From: Allodiplogaster sudhausi
Lineage: Eukaryota > Nematoda > Chromadorea > Rhabditida > Diplogasteridae
DNA length: 64,000 nt
Assembly: GCA_945643635.1 (NCBI GenBank)
Contig: CALZFC010000053.1
Location: 62,001 to 126,000 of the forward strand
Direction: 5' to 3'
Under the pieces are notes generated by a model. That model saw nothing but the letters and a program-made list of their open reading frames with translations, did not search any database and was not told the origin of the DNA. Made by a program: the position numbers and the translations under genes. Of this stretch, positions 1 to 11,023 are shown piece after piece (positions within the stretch are counted from its first letter, which is position 1; every line of letters begins with the position of its first letter).

Positions 1-120
1 CGAAGATGCCCGTGCACATGAGGTGAAGAATTAAACCATTTCGATATTGTATCTATACCATTTATCTGGAATGGTCAAGGACATGGAGTGCTCCTGTCGC
101 TGTTGTTCTTCTTCTTCCTT

Positions 121-3100
121 CTATGGGATCTCCTTCTCTGGACTCTCCTTCCTCTCGCCCTTCTTCGCCAGCTCGCGCAGCACTTTTCGCAGAATCTTGC
201 CCGAGGCAGACTTGGGAATCTCGTCGACGAACTTGACTCCGCCAGTGAGATGCTTGTAAATAACGAGGCGATCTGAACTTCAAAATAATTCTTCTGTACA
301 GGACCAATTCACTGGTTGCCAACGATTTGCTAAAAGAAGCTAACTCTTGACAAATTCGACAACGTCCTGCTTGGTCAGCTCTCGGTTGCCACGCACCACG
401 TAAGCTCGCACGAGTTCGCCCATCTCAAGGAGTTCAAAAATTAGGTTTCAATTTTTCAATAGGAACATATGAGGACTCTCTCATCAGGAATGCCGATGAC
501 GGCCGAGTCCTTGATGTCCGGATGCAAAAGGAGCACATCCTCGAGCTCGGCCGGAGCGACCTAAGGAAGAAGAGGAAATAAAGAAATTAGATGGAGAAGC
601 AGAAACCAAATAAGAACATACGTTCATGGTTATTCAGGCGTGAGAGATACCTGATATCCCATGACCTTGATGAGCTCTTTGAGTCTGTCGACGATTGTGA
701 GTCGGCCTTCCTTGTCGATGACACCAATGTCGCCTTGATGAAAACACTCTAAAGAATGGAACACTCTAAAGAATGGATTAGAATTGGCCTTATTTTCTTT
801 TGTTTTATTCTTAGCTAGAAAAAGAGGTCTTCATAGCCTCGTCTCTCGAAAGAACGTGCTCTCTCGCCCTTTGGTCAGCCAAAAGGGCTGAAATTCAGGT
901 TTAACCTTAACAATTGACAAAGAAACTTTATTCTCACCAAGCAAAAAACAGAATGCCTCAGGGCACAACCGGTGCGAAGCCATCCGTGTGGGGTGATGGT
1001 TTCAGCCGTAGCCTGGGGCCGATTGTGGTAGCCTGTCATGAGACAGGGACCGCGCACGCAAATCTCTCCTTGCTCGCCCGACTCCACGTCTTATAGCGTC
1101 GTCGGTTGTACTGTCTACAACGATCATTATTCTTCCATATTTATTATTTATTTAGATTTACAACAAAGACAAAAAATCAAGGTTCTTACTCTAATCTCAT
1201 TGGTAATGTTTGGGTAGCCGCAGGTTTGGGAGTTGTCCTCGCTGTCGAAGAGAGCGATCGTTATGGACATGGTCATTTCAGACATACAGTAGCCTGCGTG
1301 TAGATTTAGTATTTAATTTTATCATAGATTTAATTTTTTTAAATTTCACCGGTCAATCATTTACTTGAAAGAATCAATTGAATACCCTGTCCAATGTATT
1401 TGACATTGGGGAGACAGGCGAAGAAAGCGTCGACAATGTCTTGGTCACAGGGCGCCGCGCCAGTCAAGACGAGGCGGATGGAAGAGAGGTCGAACTCGGG
1501 GACGAGGGGGGTGCTTGGCGAGGAGCACGATGATCGGCTGGGCCAGCGAAAGCATCGGCGGCTGTCAAAACATTTTTAGTTATATTTTCAATGTGATATC
1601 ACTGAAAATCACAAAACAAATACATATCCTTGAAATCACGGTCTCTCGTCTACTTTAACGGCTCAAAATAGCCAAAAACTCAATCCTATATTCGCGATTT
1701 TTTTCAGTAATACAAGGGCGAGAGAATATGTGTTTTTGAGACACATAACAACAATGGCCCGAAAAATTAAAATATATTTTATGCTTGAGTTTTGTGCTCC
1801 TTTAATGTGTCAGTTAAAAAGATTTAAAAAATCATAAACGAACCCGATATTTCTCAATCATTGCAAAGTAGGCCACAGGCTTGAACTGATCCATCAAGAC
1901 TCCAGTCGTGCCGAGACATGAACTGAAGGCAAAATTAGTAAAAATTGTGAGAAAAAAATCTGAAAAATTCTTAGCTACTTTTTAAAACTGTAATTTCGGA
2001 AGGAGATTTTCCCTCGCCTGCCATAGCGACACCGATCCGTAGACGTGGAACATCGGAAGCACCCAGGTAATGTTTTCCTGCAAGAATGACAATCTTATTC
2101 GGGCTGTTTTTTTATTCCAGAAATTAAACCCCGAAAATGTCGAAGTCTTCGTCACCAAGAGCGGGCATATTCTCAGTCTCCGCGTATCTGTAAGCACACG
2201 TACATTTTCATTTAAAGGAAGTATCTGACGAATCATTATACAGTAGCGCTAGATAATCAGTTGAATGCGCGCGCCCATAAAGTTGCCTGTCGCTCGGTCG
2301 AGAGAGCATATGAAATAAGAGGGCGGCTCTGACCTACCGTAGCTCATTCTCTACCCGACAGTTTTCGCGTTACTATTGTAATGGAAGAAAATCGCTTTAA
2401 ACTTTCGGGATATTTGTTTTACGCCAAGATAATCTTATCCATGTAGGATATAAAAAACTAATAGGGGGGCATTTTTGGAAGGGAGGTTCTATTAGAGGTA
2501 GGGGCACTATTTTTCATTGGCCTTCTCAAGGGGTACTATTTGAGGGGGGGGGCTTCTAATAGAAGGAGGGGCACTAATAGAGAAAATACGGTAAATAAAA
2601 ATGCAAAAAAAAGATTTCCATGCTCCTACGTGAGAAATTGTTGGAATGTTAATTCGAAAGTTCTTCCAAATTGCACTGGTCGATGCTCTGAAGAGCAATA
2701 AATCATCTTAAGAAATATCTTAATGAATTTTCAAGGATTCCTTTGATATTAAGGTGACGATTTTTTTGTGATACTTTGGCAAGAAGTCAAGAAGAGAAAG
2801 ACGAACAAATGCCTTCTTGGCCGGCTGCTCCAGTGAGTGGCGGCGCACGGCGCGGAGCAGTTTGACTGCCACCGATTCGACTCCGGAATCGAGACGAAGG
2901 GCGACGTCAGCGGACGCTGAGGATGTAATGTCGCTATGGTAAAATAAAATTCAAGAGTTCACCAAACTTTTTCGATGATACAAATTGCTTAAAAAATTAT
3001 TCGTATTATATTTATTTTTAAAATACATTTTATTACAATATTTCAGTCGGAAACTGTTATGAACAGCACTTTGTGTGCATTCTTCATGTATTCGATGAGC

Positions 3101-3193
3101 TTGGCACTCTGCGCTCTCCGCACGTGCCAAGGCACTCGGCTGCTTCCATTCGGCGGAGGCAGCGACGAAGAGAGCCTGAGAAATATGTATAAT

Positions 3194-3225
<32 letters not shown>

Positions 3226-3370
3226 ATATATATATATTAAATAATATTAAATATGAAATAACCTTCTAATTGACTTCGCCGCAGCAGCTGACCACTTCTG
3301 AAGAAGCATCGACCGTCCGCGGCCTCCAAGTGAGTAGGAAAAGAGGCCGAATGTGGAGAGCTCACCATGT
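121..3370 (-). CDS. 4-coumarate-CoA-ligase-like acyl-CoA synthetase, probably damaged
   Basis: ANL-superfamily enzyme that would activate a carboxylic acid as an acyl-adenylate and then an acyl-CoA. Reading leftward, exons can be followed at about 3050-3180, 2760-2935, 2114-2194 ([19 protein letters not shown]), 1990-2080 ([15 protein letters not shown]), 1835-1925, 1376-1565 ([14 protein letters not shown]), 1185-1300 (GYCMSEMT, the A5-like motif), 970-1090 ([10 protein letters not shown]), 650-738 ([20 protein letters not shown]), 478-560, 345-428 and 121-275. The last exon carries the A10 motif [10 protein letters not shown] with its catalytic lysine and ends in TAG at 121-123, without a peroxisomal SKL-type tail. 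Two oddities: the run of six C at about 1506-1511 puts the two halves of one exon in different frames (five would fit), and no exon encodes the SSGTTG-type P-loop expected between the DEDFDIF and [10 protein letters not shown] exons. An exon-like stretch at 3250-3365 and the N-terminus are not resolved. Family call is firm; integrity is doubtful. Confidence 0.8.
2461..2592. repeat. Fragment of a G-run-rich MITE-like element
   Basis: The stretch has G runs, the words CTATTAG and CTAATAG, and ends in AATAGAGAAAATACGGT. The same terminal words and layout occur in the complete element at 46,246-46,399. The left terminus is missing here, so this copy is truncated. It lies in an intron-sized gap of the acyl-CoA synthetase region. 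Confidence 0.5.
3196..3240. repeat. TA-rich microsatellite
   Basis: A (TA)n run broken by short interruptions, inside the acyl-CoA synthetase locus. Confidence 0.85.
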
Positions 3371-3404
3371 TCGGAAGGTTTTTAAATTTTAAATTGGAAA
3401 TTTA

Positions 3405-3664
3405 AATTTTTTTTCTGTGTACATGCAAAAATGTAATCTGGCAACTCATCTTTGAATTTACTCCCACGAACTATTCTCGCAGATATCGATTTCCGTTACG
3501 CAGTTTTTGTTGTATGCACATATTTAGGATAAAAACTATTCATTAACCAAAATTATTATTTTTTTATTTTTTTTTAGCCTTTTCCAAACATAGTTGTTTG
3601 CTATTTTCCTGGCTCGTCCGACCCTTTCTCGCTAGTTGGCGGCAGCGCGCTGACGCTTTTTGGG
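3405..3664. other. Intergenic stretch without a recognised gene
   Basis: AT-rich sequence between the acyl-CoA synthetase and the first duplicated block. A short ORF here has no recognisable domain. Confidence 0.5.
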
Positions 3665-4129
3665 AGGTGGCTCGAAGGGCGCCGCGGCGACGGAAACCTG
3701 TGAATTTCACAGTTTTGTCTTGTTTTATTTTATATTTTGATTTTGCAAAGTTTGAAAAAGGATTCTCCGAAAGTGCCGATTCTCTTTGTTCTTGTTACTG
3801 TTGGGCTCCCCGCAAGACCCGAGTTGCCCTCACGACCCGACTTTGAGGACTCCGACGTCACACCGACCCGTAAAGATTATAAATTTAATGTTAAAATATT
3901 TTTTTCATTATTGATTTCTATTCCCAAATGCAATAATTTCATCGGGGCGGGATGGCCTAGTGGCAAGTGGCGCCGCTCATCATTCGTTCTATTGCCAAAA
4001 TGACAAGTTCGCCCCCCACCCCGCCAGCGTCCGATCATCCTCAAAAATCTAATCCATCGATCGCGAAACATCTTCTAAGCTTCGTCGAAATCGCTGGTGC
4101 CCAACGATCGCCCACTTTGATCTATCCCG

Positions 4130-4499
4130 CTTATCGGGCCAATGCGTATTCCATCAGCACATTGGCCACTTTTTTCATCCATTCTACAAGAATGAGATCA
4201 TCACCGCTGTGAGCTGCGACGTGAGAGGACGAAGAGGAGGCTGCTCGGTTTCGGACTCGCTGACAGCCTTGGTTGCCATCAATCTCCTACAAGGAAAAGA
4301 ATACAGTAATCCAAATTTAAATAAATATTGCTTTCAGTGTAATACAATAAAGTTAAGATATTTGAATACGGATCGATGATCATTAAGAAAAATCATTCAC
4401 TTTGTGCATTCGACCGCGGACTTTCCGCCGATTTGGCAGAGGCAGACTTTGAAGAAGCAGAAGACTTCTTGGCTTTACGCAGATTCGCCGACATTTCCG
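4130..4499 (-). CDS. Possible small divergent gene, unrecognised
   Basis: On the minus strand an ATG near 4495 opens a short Ser/Lys/Ala-rich stretch beginning MSANLRKAKKSSASSKSASA. A TTCCTTGTAG acceptor then precedes a second open stretch that includes DDLILVEWMKKVANVLMEYA and ends in TAA near 4133. I could not join the two in phase with a clean donor, so the model is tentative. It sits head-to-head with the plus-strand unrecognised gene, and the same sequence is present in the second direct-repeat copy at about 16,110-16,495. No known domain was recognised. Confidence 0.3.
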
Positions 4500-4710
4500 A
4501 TTAATCTAATTAAGCGGTCTTGATCGACCTGGGGCTTGCGCTCGAATGTCGTCAGGCGCAGCAGCTGTTCAACGAAAGAAGAGGAACGATGTCATTGTTA
4601 GTTGTTGTGTAGATGATGATATCTACATATATGTACTATGTAGATTTGTATATGGACTCAGTGAGTCCTGTTGCATTATACTCGTCTATGTGAGTCTACC
4701 TACCAGCTCA

Positions 4711-4750
4711 TAATGGTATTTAAACCCTCGGAAGGCAGACTCATTGTTAC
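4711..4750 (+). promoter_or_regulatory. Probable core promoter of the unrecognised gene, copy 1
   Basis: A TATTTAAA box at about 4712 lies about 30 bp upstream of an initiator-like ACTCATTG. A pyrimidine-rich leader follows up to ATG codons at 4825 and 4896. The same segment is kept at about 8610-8650 (minus) and 16,706-16,745 (plus). Confidence 0.45.
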
Positions 4751-4895
4751 TTCTACTTCTTGTCTCGGTTGGTCACTTCGGGTCTCTTCATCACTTCCGT
4801 CCTTCTCTCCACTCTTCTTCTAAGATGCTGACCGCCTCCATTTCGCTGTCAGTTGGAAAATATTGCGAGTGTTATTGGCACAGGAGAGAGAGAGA

Positions 4896-5787
4896 TGTTG
4901 TTTTCCACTTCTAGCGCTTCTCAAGGGACGTCCATTCTCGGGCTCCCTCTGCTCGAAACCACCATCAAGGCGCGCCCGCGCCAAGCCCACCACAGCATCA
5001 ACAGACCGCAAATCCCGCGGCCGTGGGAATCCGAGGGGTGTCGAGCGAATTCTTTCTCGAACCGCCTGAAGCACCGTTTGGTGGGTAAAGTTTTTGTTTA
5101 AATATTGTATACTAAGGTTCCGCAAATTAGGTGTTGTCCCTGACAACAACTTCGTTTGTATGTAGGGAAATGAGAAAGTAAATACAGTAAACTTTATGCT
5201 GGTTACTGCCGAACGATTAGGCACATTTGCCGAAATTGCAGGAGATGCTGGACTTCCAACTCGTTCGGCTCCTGCGGACGCACAAAGCGGGCAAGAATGC
5301 AGAGGCAGACAAGTATGCTCTCGAGGCCCTCACATCGTCGAAGAAGGCGAAGCGTGCTGCCATCTCCTTCATGAGTGTGAAAAACGCCATGATTAGGGTT
5401 AGCAATACTACATACTCCTTTCTTCCTTTTCACCCCAATTCTCGATAATTACATATATGCCCATTCTCACTGGCTTTTAAATCGTTCTCTCATTTCCTGC
5501 TTCTTAACTCTCTCCCTCTCTCTCTCTCTCTTTCTCTCTCTCCCTCTCTGTCTGCCATTCTGACTGTCTTTCACCGTCTCTTTCTCTCGGTGGGCCTCAT
5601 CTTATTTTTTCTCAATCACTTGCAGGGAATCAACATCTCGAAGGTTCCTGCTGATGCCCCACTTTCGCCAAGAATGAAGAAGCTCGAAGCTGCCCTCGCC
5701 ATTCACAAGCTTCGTGCCCATGCCGCTGTCGATGGCGCGGGTGATAAGGTCAAGGATGCCGCTGAGATCCTCAGGCGTCTTCCCTGA
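4896..5787 (+). CDS. Unrecognised helix-rich small protein, copy 1
   Basis: Three coding exons are proposed. Exon 1 opens at ATG 4896 (MLFSTSSASQGTSILGLPLL) and ends before a GTGGGT or GTAAAG donor near 5085. Exon 2 (about 5241-5398) starts after TTGCAG with EMLDFQLVRLLRTHKAG and ends before GTTAGC. Exon 3 (about 5626-5787) starts after CTTGCAG with GINISKVPADAPLSPRMKKL and ends in TGA. That gives about 170 residues, Lys/Ala/Leu-rich in the last two exons and probably alpha-helical. The intron before exon 3 has a CT microsatellite. I recognise no family. An upstream ATG at 4825 is in another frame, so the start is uncertain. A nearly identical inverted copy lies at 7576-8464. Confidence 0.55.
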
Positions 5788-6198
5788 CTTCTCGCCTTCC
5801 TCTTCTCGACTCTCTAGTCCACATCCAGTCTCATACCATCTTTCATGGAATGGCTCGTTCAGTGCAAAATCTGTGAATTCTAATTGGACAATTCTAAATG
5901 AACGAGAATAAATTTTGCGAATACAGGCATACTTGCACTTGCAAGAAAGAGGGAAAAATCAGAACTAAAATGAACATATAAATATTAAAACCAATCTAAC
6001 TTGCGATCACACCCTTCCACAACCTTTTAACGAAAATTGAAGGGAAGAAAACAAGGCATACTGCAGCCAGTAGATATTTATGATTGAAACATTATGGAGT
6101 CTCATCGGAATTTCGAATACTTATTTTTCTTGGCGTTTGTAATTGAATTAAAAAAAACAACACAGAAAAAAGTTATCACATACAATTTCTATTCCATC

Positions 6199-7164
6199 GA
6201 AATTGTGACAAAGAAGTCCCCGCCGAAGAGAAACATCTATTTTATTTTGTCTCTCCAAACGTGAACTTAATTTCTACGAAAACTTACTTTTTACTTTTTA
6301 AACGTTTTACGAAAACTGAAGGTAAGAAAACAAGGCATACTGCAGCCAGTACTGGCCGGATCCCTTCTAAACCCCCGGCACTTTAAAACAAGGGTTCTGC
6401 TTACTCTTCGAAGCTTCATCTATTTCAGTTTCTACATGCACTATGCTAATTTTATCGATATTGCACGGGTTGATTGGAATCCGCTTCTAGAAAATATATT
6501 AATTATTTATCTAAGAATTAGAGGAGGGTAATTAGTCATTCTTATTTCTTATGGAGAACTACTTAATTGCCGGCAAGCTATTGTTTATTTATTACACTGT
6601 ATAAAACGTATTAAATAAATTAGCCAATGTGTCATGCAATAAAGTGGATGCGTTTATCGGGCTATCACATTTTCTATGTGGAATTTATGGAAAGTCTGGA
6701 ACGCGACACTTCAATTGTTCTCGAAACTCTTTCCTGCTCTTATTGCTCTTCGGAGCGTGTTTTCCGAATAAAGAACATTTGTTCGATTGCTTGATTTCCA
6801 GTGAATAGCGATATTTCTTCTTTTTCTTCTTTCTGCCACGACTGTGCCACTCATGGAAGGCGAAAGGAGAAGGGAAGAGAAGATTGGCTAAGGGAAGGGA
6901 GAGTGAATCAGAGGTACGGGTACCTGAACCCGTACCCCGGGTACTGGCCGACGAAAGCTGAGTAGCCTGCAGTTAATACATTATTAATTATTTTTGCATA
7001 AAAAATGTTGAGACATTTTTTTATCGTTTGTTATTAAAAGCAGACCGTAGGGAGAAGCGTAGGCGCCATAAAGCTGAAATTGAAAGCTAATTAATTTTAT
7101 ATACAATTAATATTATATTCAATTTAATAAATTTTTTGAAATTTTTTTTCTTAAAATAATCTTC
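6199..7164. other. Spacer between inverted arms; no gene seen
   Basis: AT-rich sequence with no convincing coding region. It repeats, near 6309-6350, a segment also present in the arm near 6034 (ACAAGGCATACTGCAGCCAG). Near 6913-6945 there is a small hairpin-like GGTACGGGT / ACCCGTACC pair. Confidence 0.6.
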
Positions 7165-7820
7165 GATGGAATAGAAATTGTATGTGATAACTTTTTTCTG
7201 TGTTGTTTTTTTAAATTCAATTACAAACGCTAAGAAAAATAAGTATTCGAAATTCCGATGAAACTCCACAATGTTTCAATCATAAATATCTACTGGCTGC
7301 AGTATGCCTTGTTTTCTTCCCTTCAATTTTCGTTAAAAGGTTGTGGAAGGGTGTGATCGCAAGTTAGATTGGTTTTAATTTTTATATGTTCATTTTAGTT
7401 CTGATTTTTCCCTCTTTCTTGCAAGTGCAAGTATGCCTGTATTCGCAAAATTTATTCTCGTTTATTTAGAATTGTCCAATTAGAATTCACAGATTTTGCA
7501 CTGAACGAGCCATTCCATGAAAGATGGTATGAGACTGGATGTGGACTAGGGAGTCGAGAAGAGGAAGGCGAGGAGTCAGGGAAGACGCTTGAGGATCTCA
7601 GCGGCATCCTTGACCTTATCAACCGCGCCATCGACAGCGGCATGGGCACGAAGCTTGTGAATTTCGAGTGCAGCTTCGAGCTTCTTCATTCTTGGCGAAA
7701 GTGGGGCATCAGCAGGAACCTTCGAGATGTTGATTCCCTGCAAGTGATTGAGAAAAAGTAAGATGAGGCCCACCGAGAGAAAGAGACGGTGAAAGACAGT
7801 CAGAATGGCAGACAGAGAGG

Positions 7821-7851
<31 letters not shown>

Positions 7852-8725
7852 TTAAGAAGCAGAAAATGAGAGAACGATTTAAAAGCCAGTGAGAATGGGC
7901 ATATATGTAATTATCGAGAATTGGGGTGAAAAGGAAGAAAGGAGTATGTAGTATTGCTAACCCTAATCATGGCGTTTTTCACACTCATGAAGGAGATGGC
8001 AGCACGCTTCGTCTTCTTCGACGATGTGAGGGCCTCGAGAGCATACTTGTCTGCCTCTGCATTCTTGCCCGCTTTGTGCGTCCGCAGGAGCCGAACGAGT
8101 TGGAAGTCCAGCATCTCCTGCAATTTCGGCAAATGTGCCTAATCGTTCGGCAGTAACCAGCATAAAGTTTACTGTATTTACTTTCTCATTTCCCTACATA
8201 CAAACGAAGTTGTTGTCAGGGACAACACCTAATTTGCGGAACCTTAGCATACAATATTTAAACAAAAACTTTACCCACCAAACGGTGCTTCAGGCGGTTC
8301 GAGAAAGAATTCGCTCGACACCCCGCGGATTCCCACGGCCGCGGGATTTGCGGTCTGTTGATGCTGTGGTGGGCTTGGCGCGGGCGCGCCTTGATGGTGG
8401 TTTCGAGCAGAGGGAGCCCGAGAATGGACGTCCCTTGAGAAGCGCTAGAAGTGGAAAACAACATCTCTCTCTCTCCTGTGCCAATAACACTCGCAATATT
8501 TTCCAACTGACAGCGAAATGGAGGCGGTCAGCATCTTAGAAGAAGAGTGGAGAGAAGGACGGAAGTGATGAAGAGACCCGAAGTGACCAACCGAGACAAG
8601 AAGTAGAAGTAACAATGAGTCTGCCTTCCGAGGGTTTAAATACCATTATGAGCTGGTAGGTAGATTCACATAGACGAGTATAATGCAACAGGACTCACTG
8701 AGTCCATATACAAATCTACATAGTA
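7165..8725 (-). repeat. Right arm of the 1.56-kb inverted duplication
   Basis: Mirror image of 4634-6198. Its outer end stops exactly where the gag sequence of the minus-strand BEL copy begins (about 8728), so the arm edge is a rearrangement breakpoint. Confidence 0.95.
7576..8464 (-). CDS. Unrecognised helix-rich small protein, copy 2
   Basis: Inverted copy of the gene at 4896-5787, with the same exon layout, splice signals and stop. Differences I noticed include ECRG to SAGC-type changes near the end of exon 1, KAKR to KTKR in exon 2, and GAGDKVK to GAVDKVK and RRLP to KRLP in exon 3. The reading frame stays open, so both copies could be expressed. Its promoter (near 8610-8650) lies next to the truncated gag of a BEL copy. 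Confidence 0.55.
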
Positions 8726-8727
8726 TG

Positions 8728-9277
8728 TGAAAAAGTTGTCCCATCCATCCCATCCTTCTAGATTCTCCGATGGAATCATTGCTGTGGTTGGTTGGATTCG
8801 GTTCATCATAGTGTCGCTGAAGATGTTACTCAGCGACGAGTGAGTGGCCCTCTCGTCTCTCTCTTGTCTGCCGGAGTTCTCGAATCCCTGGGCTGAACTT
8901 GGCCTTCCCATGAAGGGATCTGTGCCAGACAGTGGGCCATTATCGCCTTGTGGCGGGGCATCACTGTCGTTGTTCTGCTGTTCAGAGATAGACGTGCGCC
9001 TCTCGGGCAATGAAGTCTGTTCGTTGAAGTTATTGGACGTATCGACGTTATCAGAAGTGAGAGGACGGTTGAGAAGGTCAGTTCCACGCTGGTTGCTCGC
9101 GACGTTTCCTCGTCGCTCAGAAGAGAGCGCCGTGGATGACGCACCATGTGAAAAAGTGGCTGCCTGAGGAAGATTGGCCAGTGCCTGTTGGTTGTTCTTT
9201 CGGAACTTGACACCTGAGGGCCTGATCCTGTTCAATAAACTGGGAGCCTGAGAAGACTCTGCGTCTGGGTAGTTCAT
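8728..9277 (-). pseudogene. BEL gag N-terminal fragment
   Basis: Starts at the same ATG as the full gag-pol of the plus-strand copy (MNYPDAESSQAPSLLNRIRP) and follows it for about 180 residues to GWDGWDNF, where the sequence jumps into the unrelated duplicated block. The start codon lies just after the LTR. Confidence 0.85.
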
Positions 9278-9299
9278 TGGTAGAAGCTCTTACACGATC

Positions 9300-9676
9300 A
9301 ACAGATGAATGACAACAGTTCTCAAGTTGCTGCAGATGAAGATTAGAATGCGTTTCAACACATTAACACCAGATTAATACTCTTTCGGTTTATTCTTGTA
9401 TCGGTTGGAGCTGGAATACTCTTAGACGAAGGAAATAAACGAGAGTCTGGTAAAGAGTGGAGAGATGGGAGAGAAGATGACGAAATCGATCGATCAATAA
9501 ATGAAGAGAAGTATTCAAGAAGGAAATAAGTACATCAAGTGAGTGCTCTTAGTAATGAAGAATGATGACGATCAATAGAAGGAAGAATTCGTATTATATG
9601 ACGGTGGCGAATAAATAGTGAATAATAATGACAAAAATAACGAAATAATAAGCGAAAATGTAATAAAGCATGATGA
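9300..9676 (-). mobile_element. BEL LTR (at least part), minus strand
   Basis: Reverse complement of 18,052-18,427, between ORF3 and the gag start. The 3' edge is set by the point where the two plus-strand LTR copies diverge (after GTTGTCATTCAT). The 5' edge is not defined because I see no polypurine tract. Confidence 0.6.
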
Positions 9677-9903
9677 CGGTGAAGAAATTAGAAGATTTGA
9701 AGAAATGGAGAATTGGCCGTCAACGAGTAAACACAGTAGCAAATGAAAGATAAACTTAGAAGAGTGGAATGAAGCTACTTATGGAATAAAAAAAGACATT
9801 TTCAACGAAGTTGAAAACACTGGCGAGGGGGGAAAGAAAAGGAAAAAACAACAAAAAACTAGAAAAGAATGGGGAGAGAAAAGAAACATCAATGGAGGGG
9901 GGA

Positions 9904-10701
9904 TCACTTGCCGGTCAACTTGTAGCAGAGGGCGAGATTGTGCTGGCCCTGGCACATCGGACACGTCTGACCGCAGCGATGTCCCTTAGAGAATGGCTCG
10001 AGACAGCGGCGGCAGAGGTTCTTCGACTCAACCTCCTGATGACGCTCCTCGATTGACATCGGGCACAGGGTGGCGCGGTGTGGCTGCGTGCACAGAGGAC
10101 ACTTGTCGACCCTTTTGCCAAAGGACTTGTGCTGAGGCTCACGAAGTCGACGAGGAGAAGAGCGGTGAGAAGTGCGGGGAGGAGGAGACTTGCTGTGGCG
10201 GGAAGCACGGAGTGGAGAGCGTGAGCGAGAGTGAGTGCGCTTGCCGCGGGAGTTGGATGGGGGAGGGGAAGAGTGAGGTACGGAAAGAGAGTGGTTCTCT
10301 TGCTCCTTGGCAGTGGCTTGCTTCTCGACAGTCTCCGTTGTGCTCTTCACAGTCTTGTTCGGTTTCACCTCCTCTTCCGGTTCATCCAGAAGACCGACTT
10401 GGACCTATTCTTTTATCTCGAAGAGATCGTTGGAGATCCTGACCAGATTGGTGTTCAAGCTGGTCAGCTTGGTCTGATTGAGTACGTTTCTTCTGATATC
10501 GCAGTCGGCGATCGAGATGACTTTATTCTTGATTGATTCAAGAATAGAATCCATGGAGTCGACTCTCTGCTCGATTCGTGTGATGTGATTCATGATAGTG
10601 ACGAGCGACTGTTGAACATCCATAAGACGCTGTTCTTGCGAGACGACATCAGCGCTGACTGGAAGATACGCGGGAGATGGGATCTCGTCCGGCCCGGGCA
10701 T
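9904..10701 (-). pseudogene. BEL ORF3: coiled-coil and zinc-knuckle protein
   Basis: About 265 codons downstream of integrase, where an env-like gene would lie. It starts MPGPDEIPSPAYLPVSADVV, continues with a heptad-like helical stretch (QSLVTIMNHITRIEQRVDSM) and then, after an in-frame TAG at 10,405-10,407, a basic Ser/Arg region (RGKRTHSRSRSPLR). It ends in zinc knuckles: CPLCTQPHRATLC, then CRRCLEPFSKGHRC and CPMCQGQHNLALC. The knuckles resemble those normally at the C-terminus of BEL Gag. Here the main gag-pol ORF has only an Arg/Gly/Gln-rich segment at that position. The TAG breaks this copy. Confidence 0.75.
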
Positions 10702-11023
10702 CCTGAGAATAATGAAGAGTAAAACTTGGAAGCAGTTGTTGATGAAGAATATCGTAACAACGTAAGGAAGACTCGAAATTGGACGTGGAAATGAAGTAAA
10801 TAGATAGAACTTCAGTGACAACGACGTAAATGGAGAAGTAAATAGTAGAAATAGTGGAAGTACAGTAATCTTGAGAAGAATAGAAAAGAAGTACAGTAAT
10901 CCTGAGGAGAAATTAGAAGAAGTACAGTAGTCCAGAGATGAAGAAAGTTACGGTAGATGTCAAAATTAACACTTAGATGTACTTCGAAGTATACAAAAGG
11001 TGGAGATGTACTGAGAATGAAAA

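Larger units (their letters stand above)
3665..4872 (+). repeat. Direct-repeat block, copy 1
   Basis: Nearly identical to 15,644-16,867 in the same orientation, differing by a few substitutions and about 16 bp of net indel (for example an extra segment near 16,040 in copy 2). Its left edge starts inside the MSP-domain exon sequence (antisense) and it runs through the promoter and start of the unrecognised gene. The left boundary here is abrupt, next to unrelated AT-rich DNA; the right boundary continues into the gene, whereas copy 2 switches into a retroelement LTR. Confidence 0.9.
4634..6198 (+). repeat. Left arm of a 1.56-kb inverted duplication
   Basis: Reads as the reverse complement of 7165-8725 almost base for base; matching positions sum to 13,359, shifting to 13,363 after a 4-bp indel in the CT-rich intron. 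The arm contains the promoter, all exons and the 3' flank of the unrecognised gene. Only scattered substitutions separate the arms, so the duplication is recent or kept alike by gene conversion. Confidence 0.95.

Noticed and set aside
3945..4030. tRNA-like A box (TGGCCTAGTGG) at about 3951 and 15,930
   Set aside because: No B box or acceptor-stem pairing could be found downstream; the match is short.
8844..9167. Plus-strand open frame opposite gag
   Set aside because: It is the antisense shadow of the BEL gag fragment; the same shadow occurs at 18,562-18,885.
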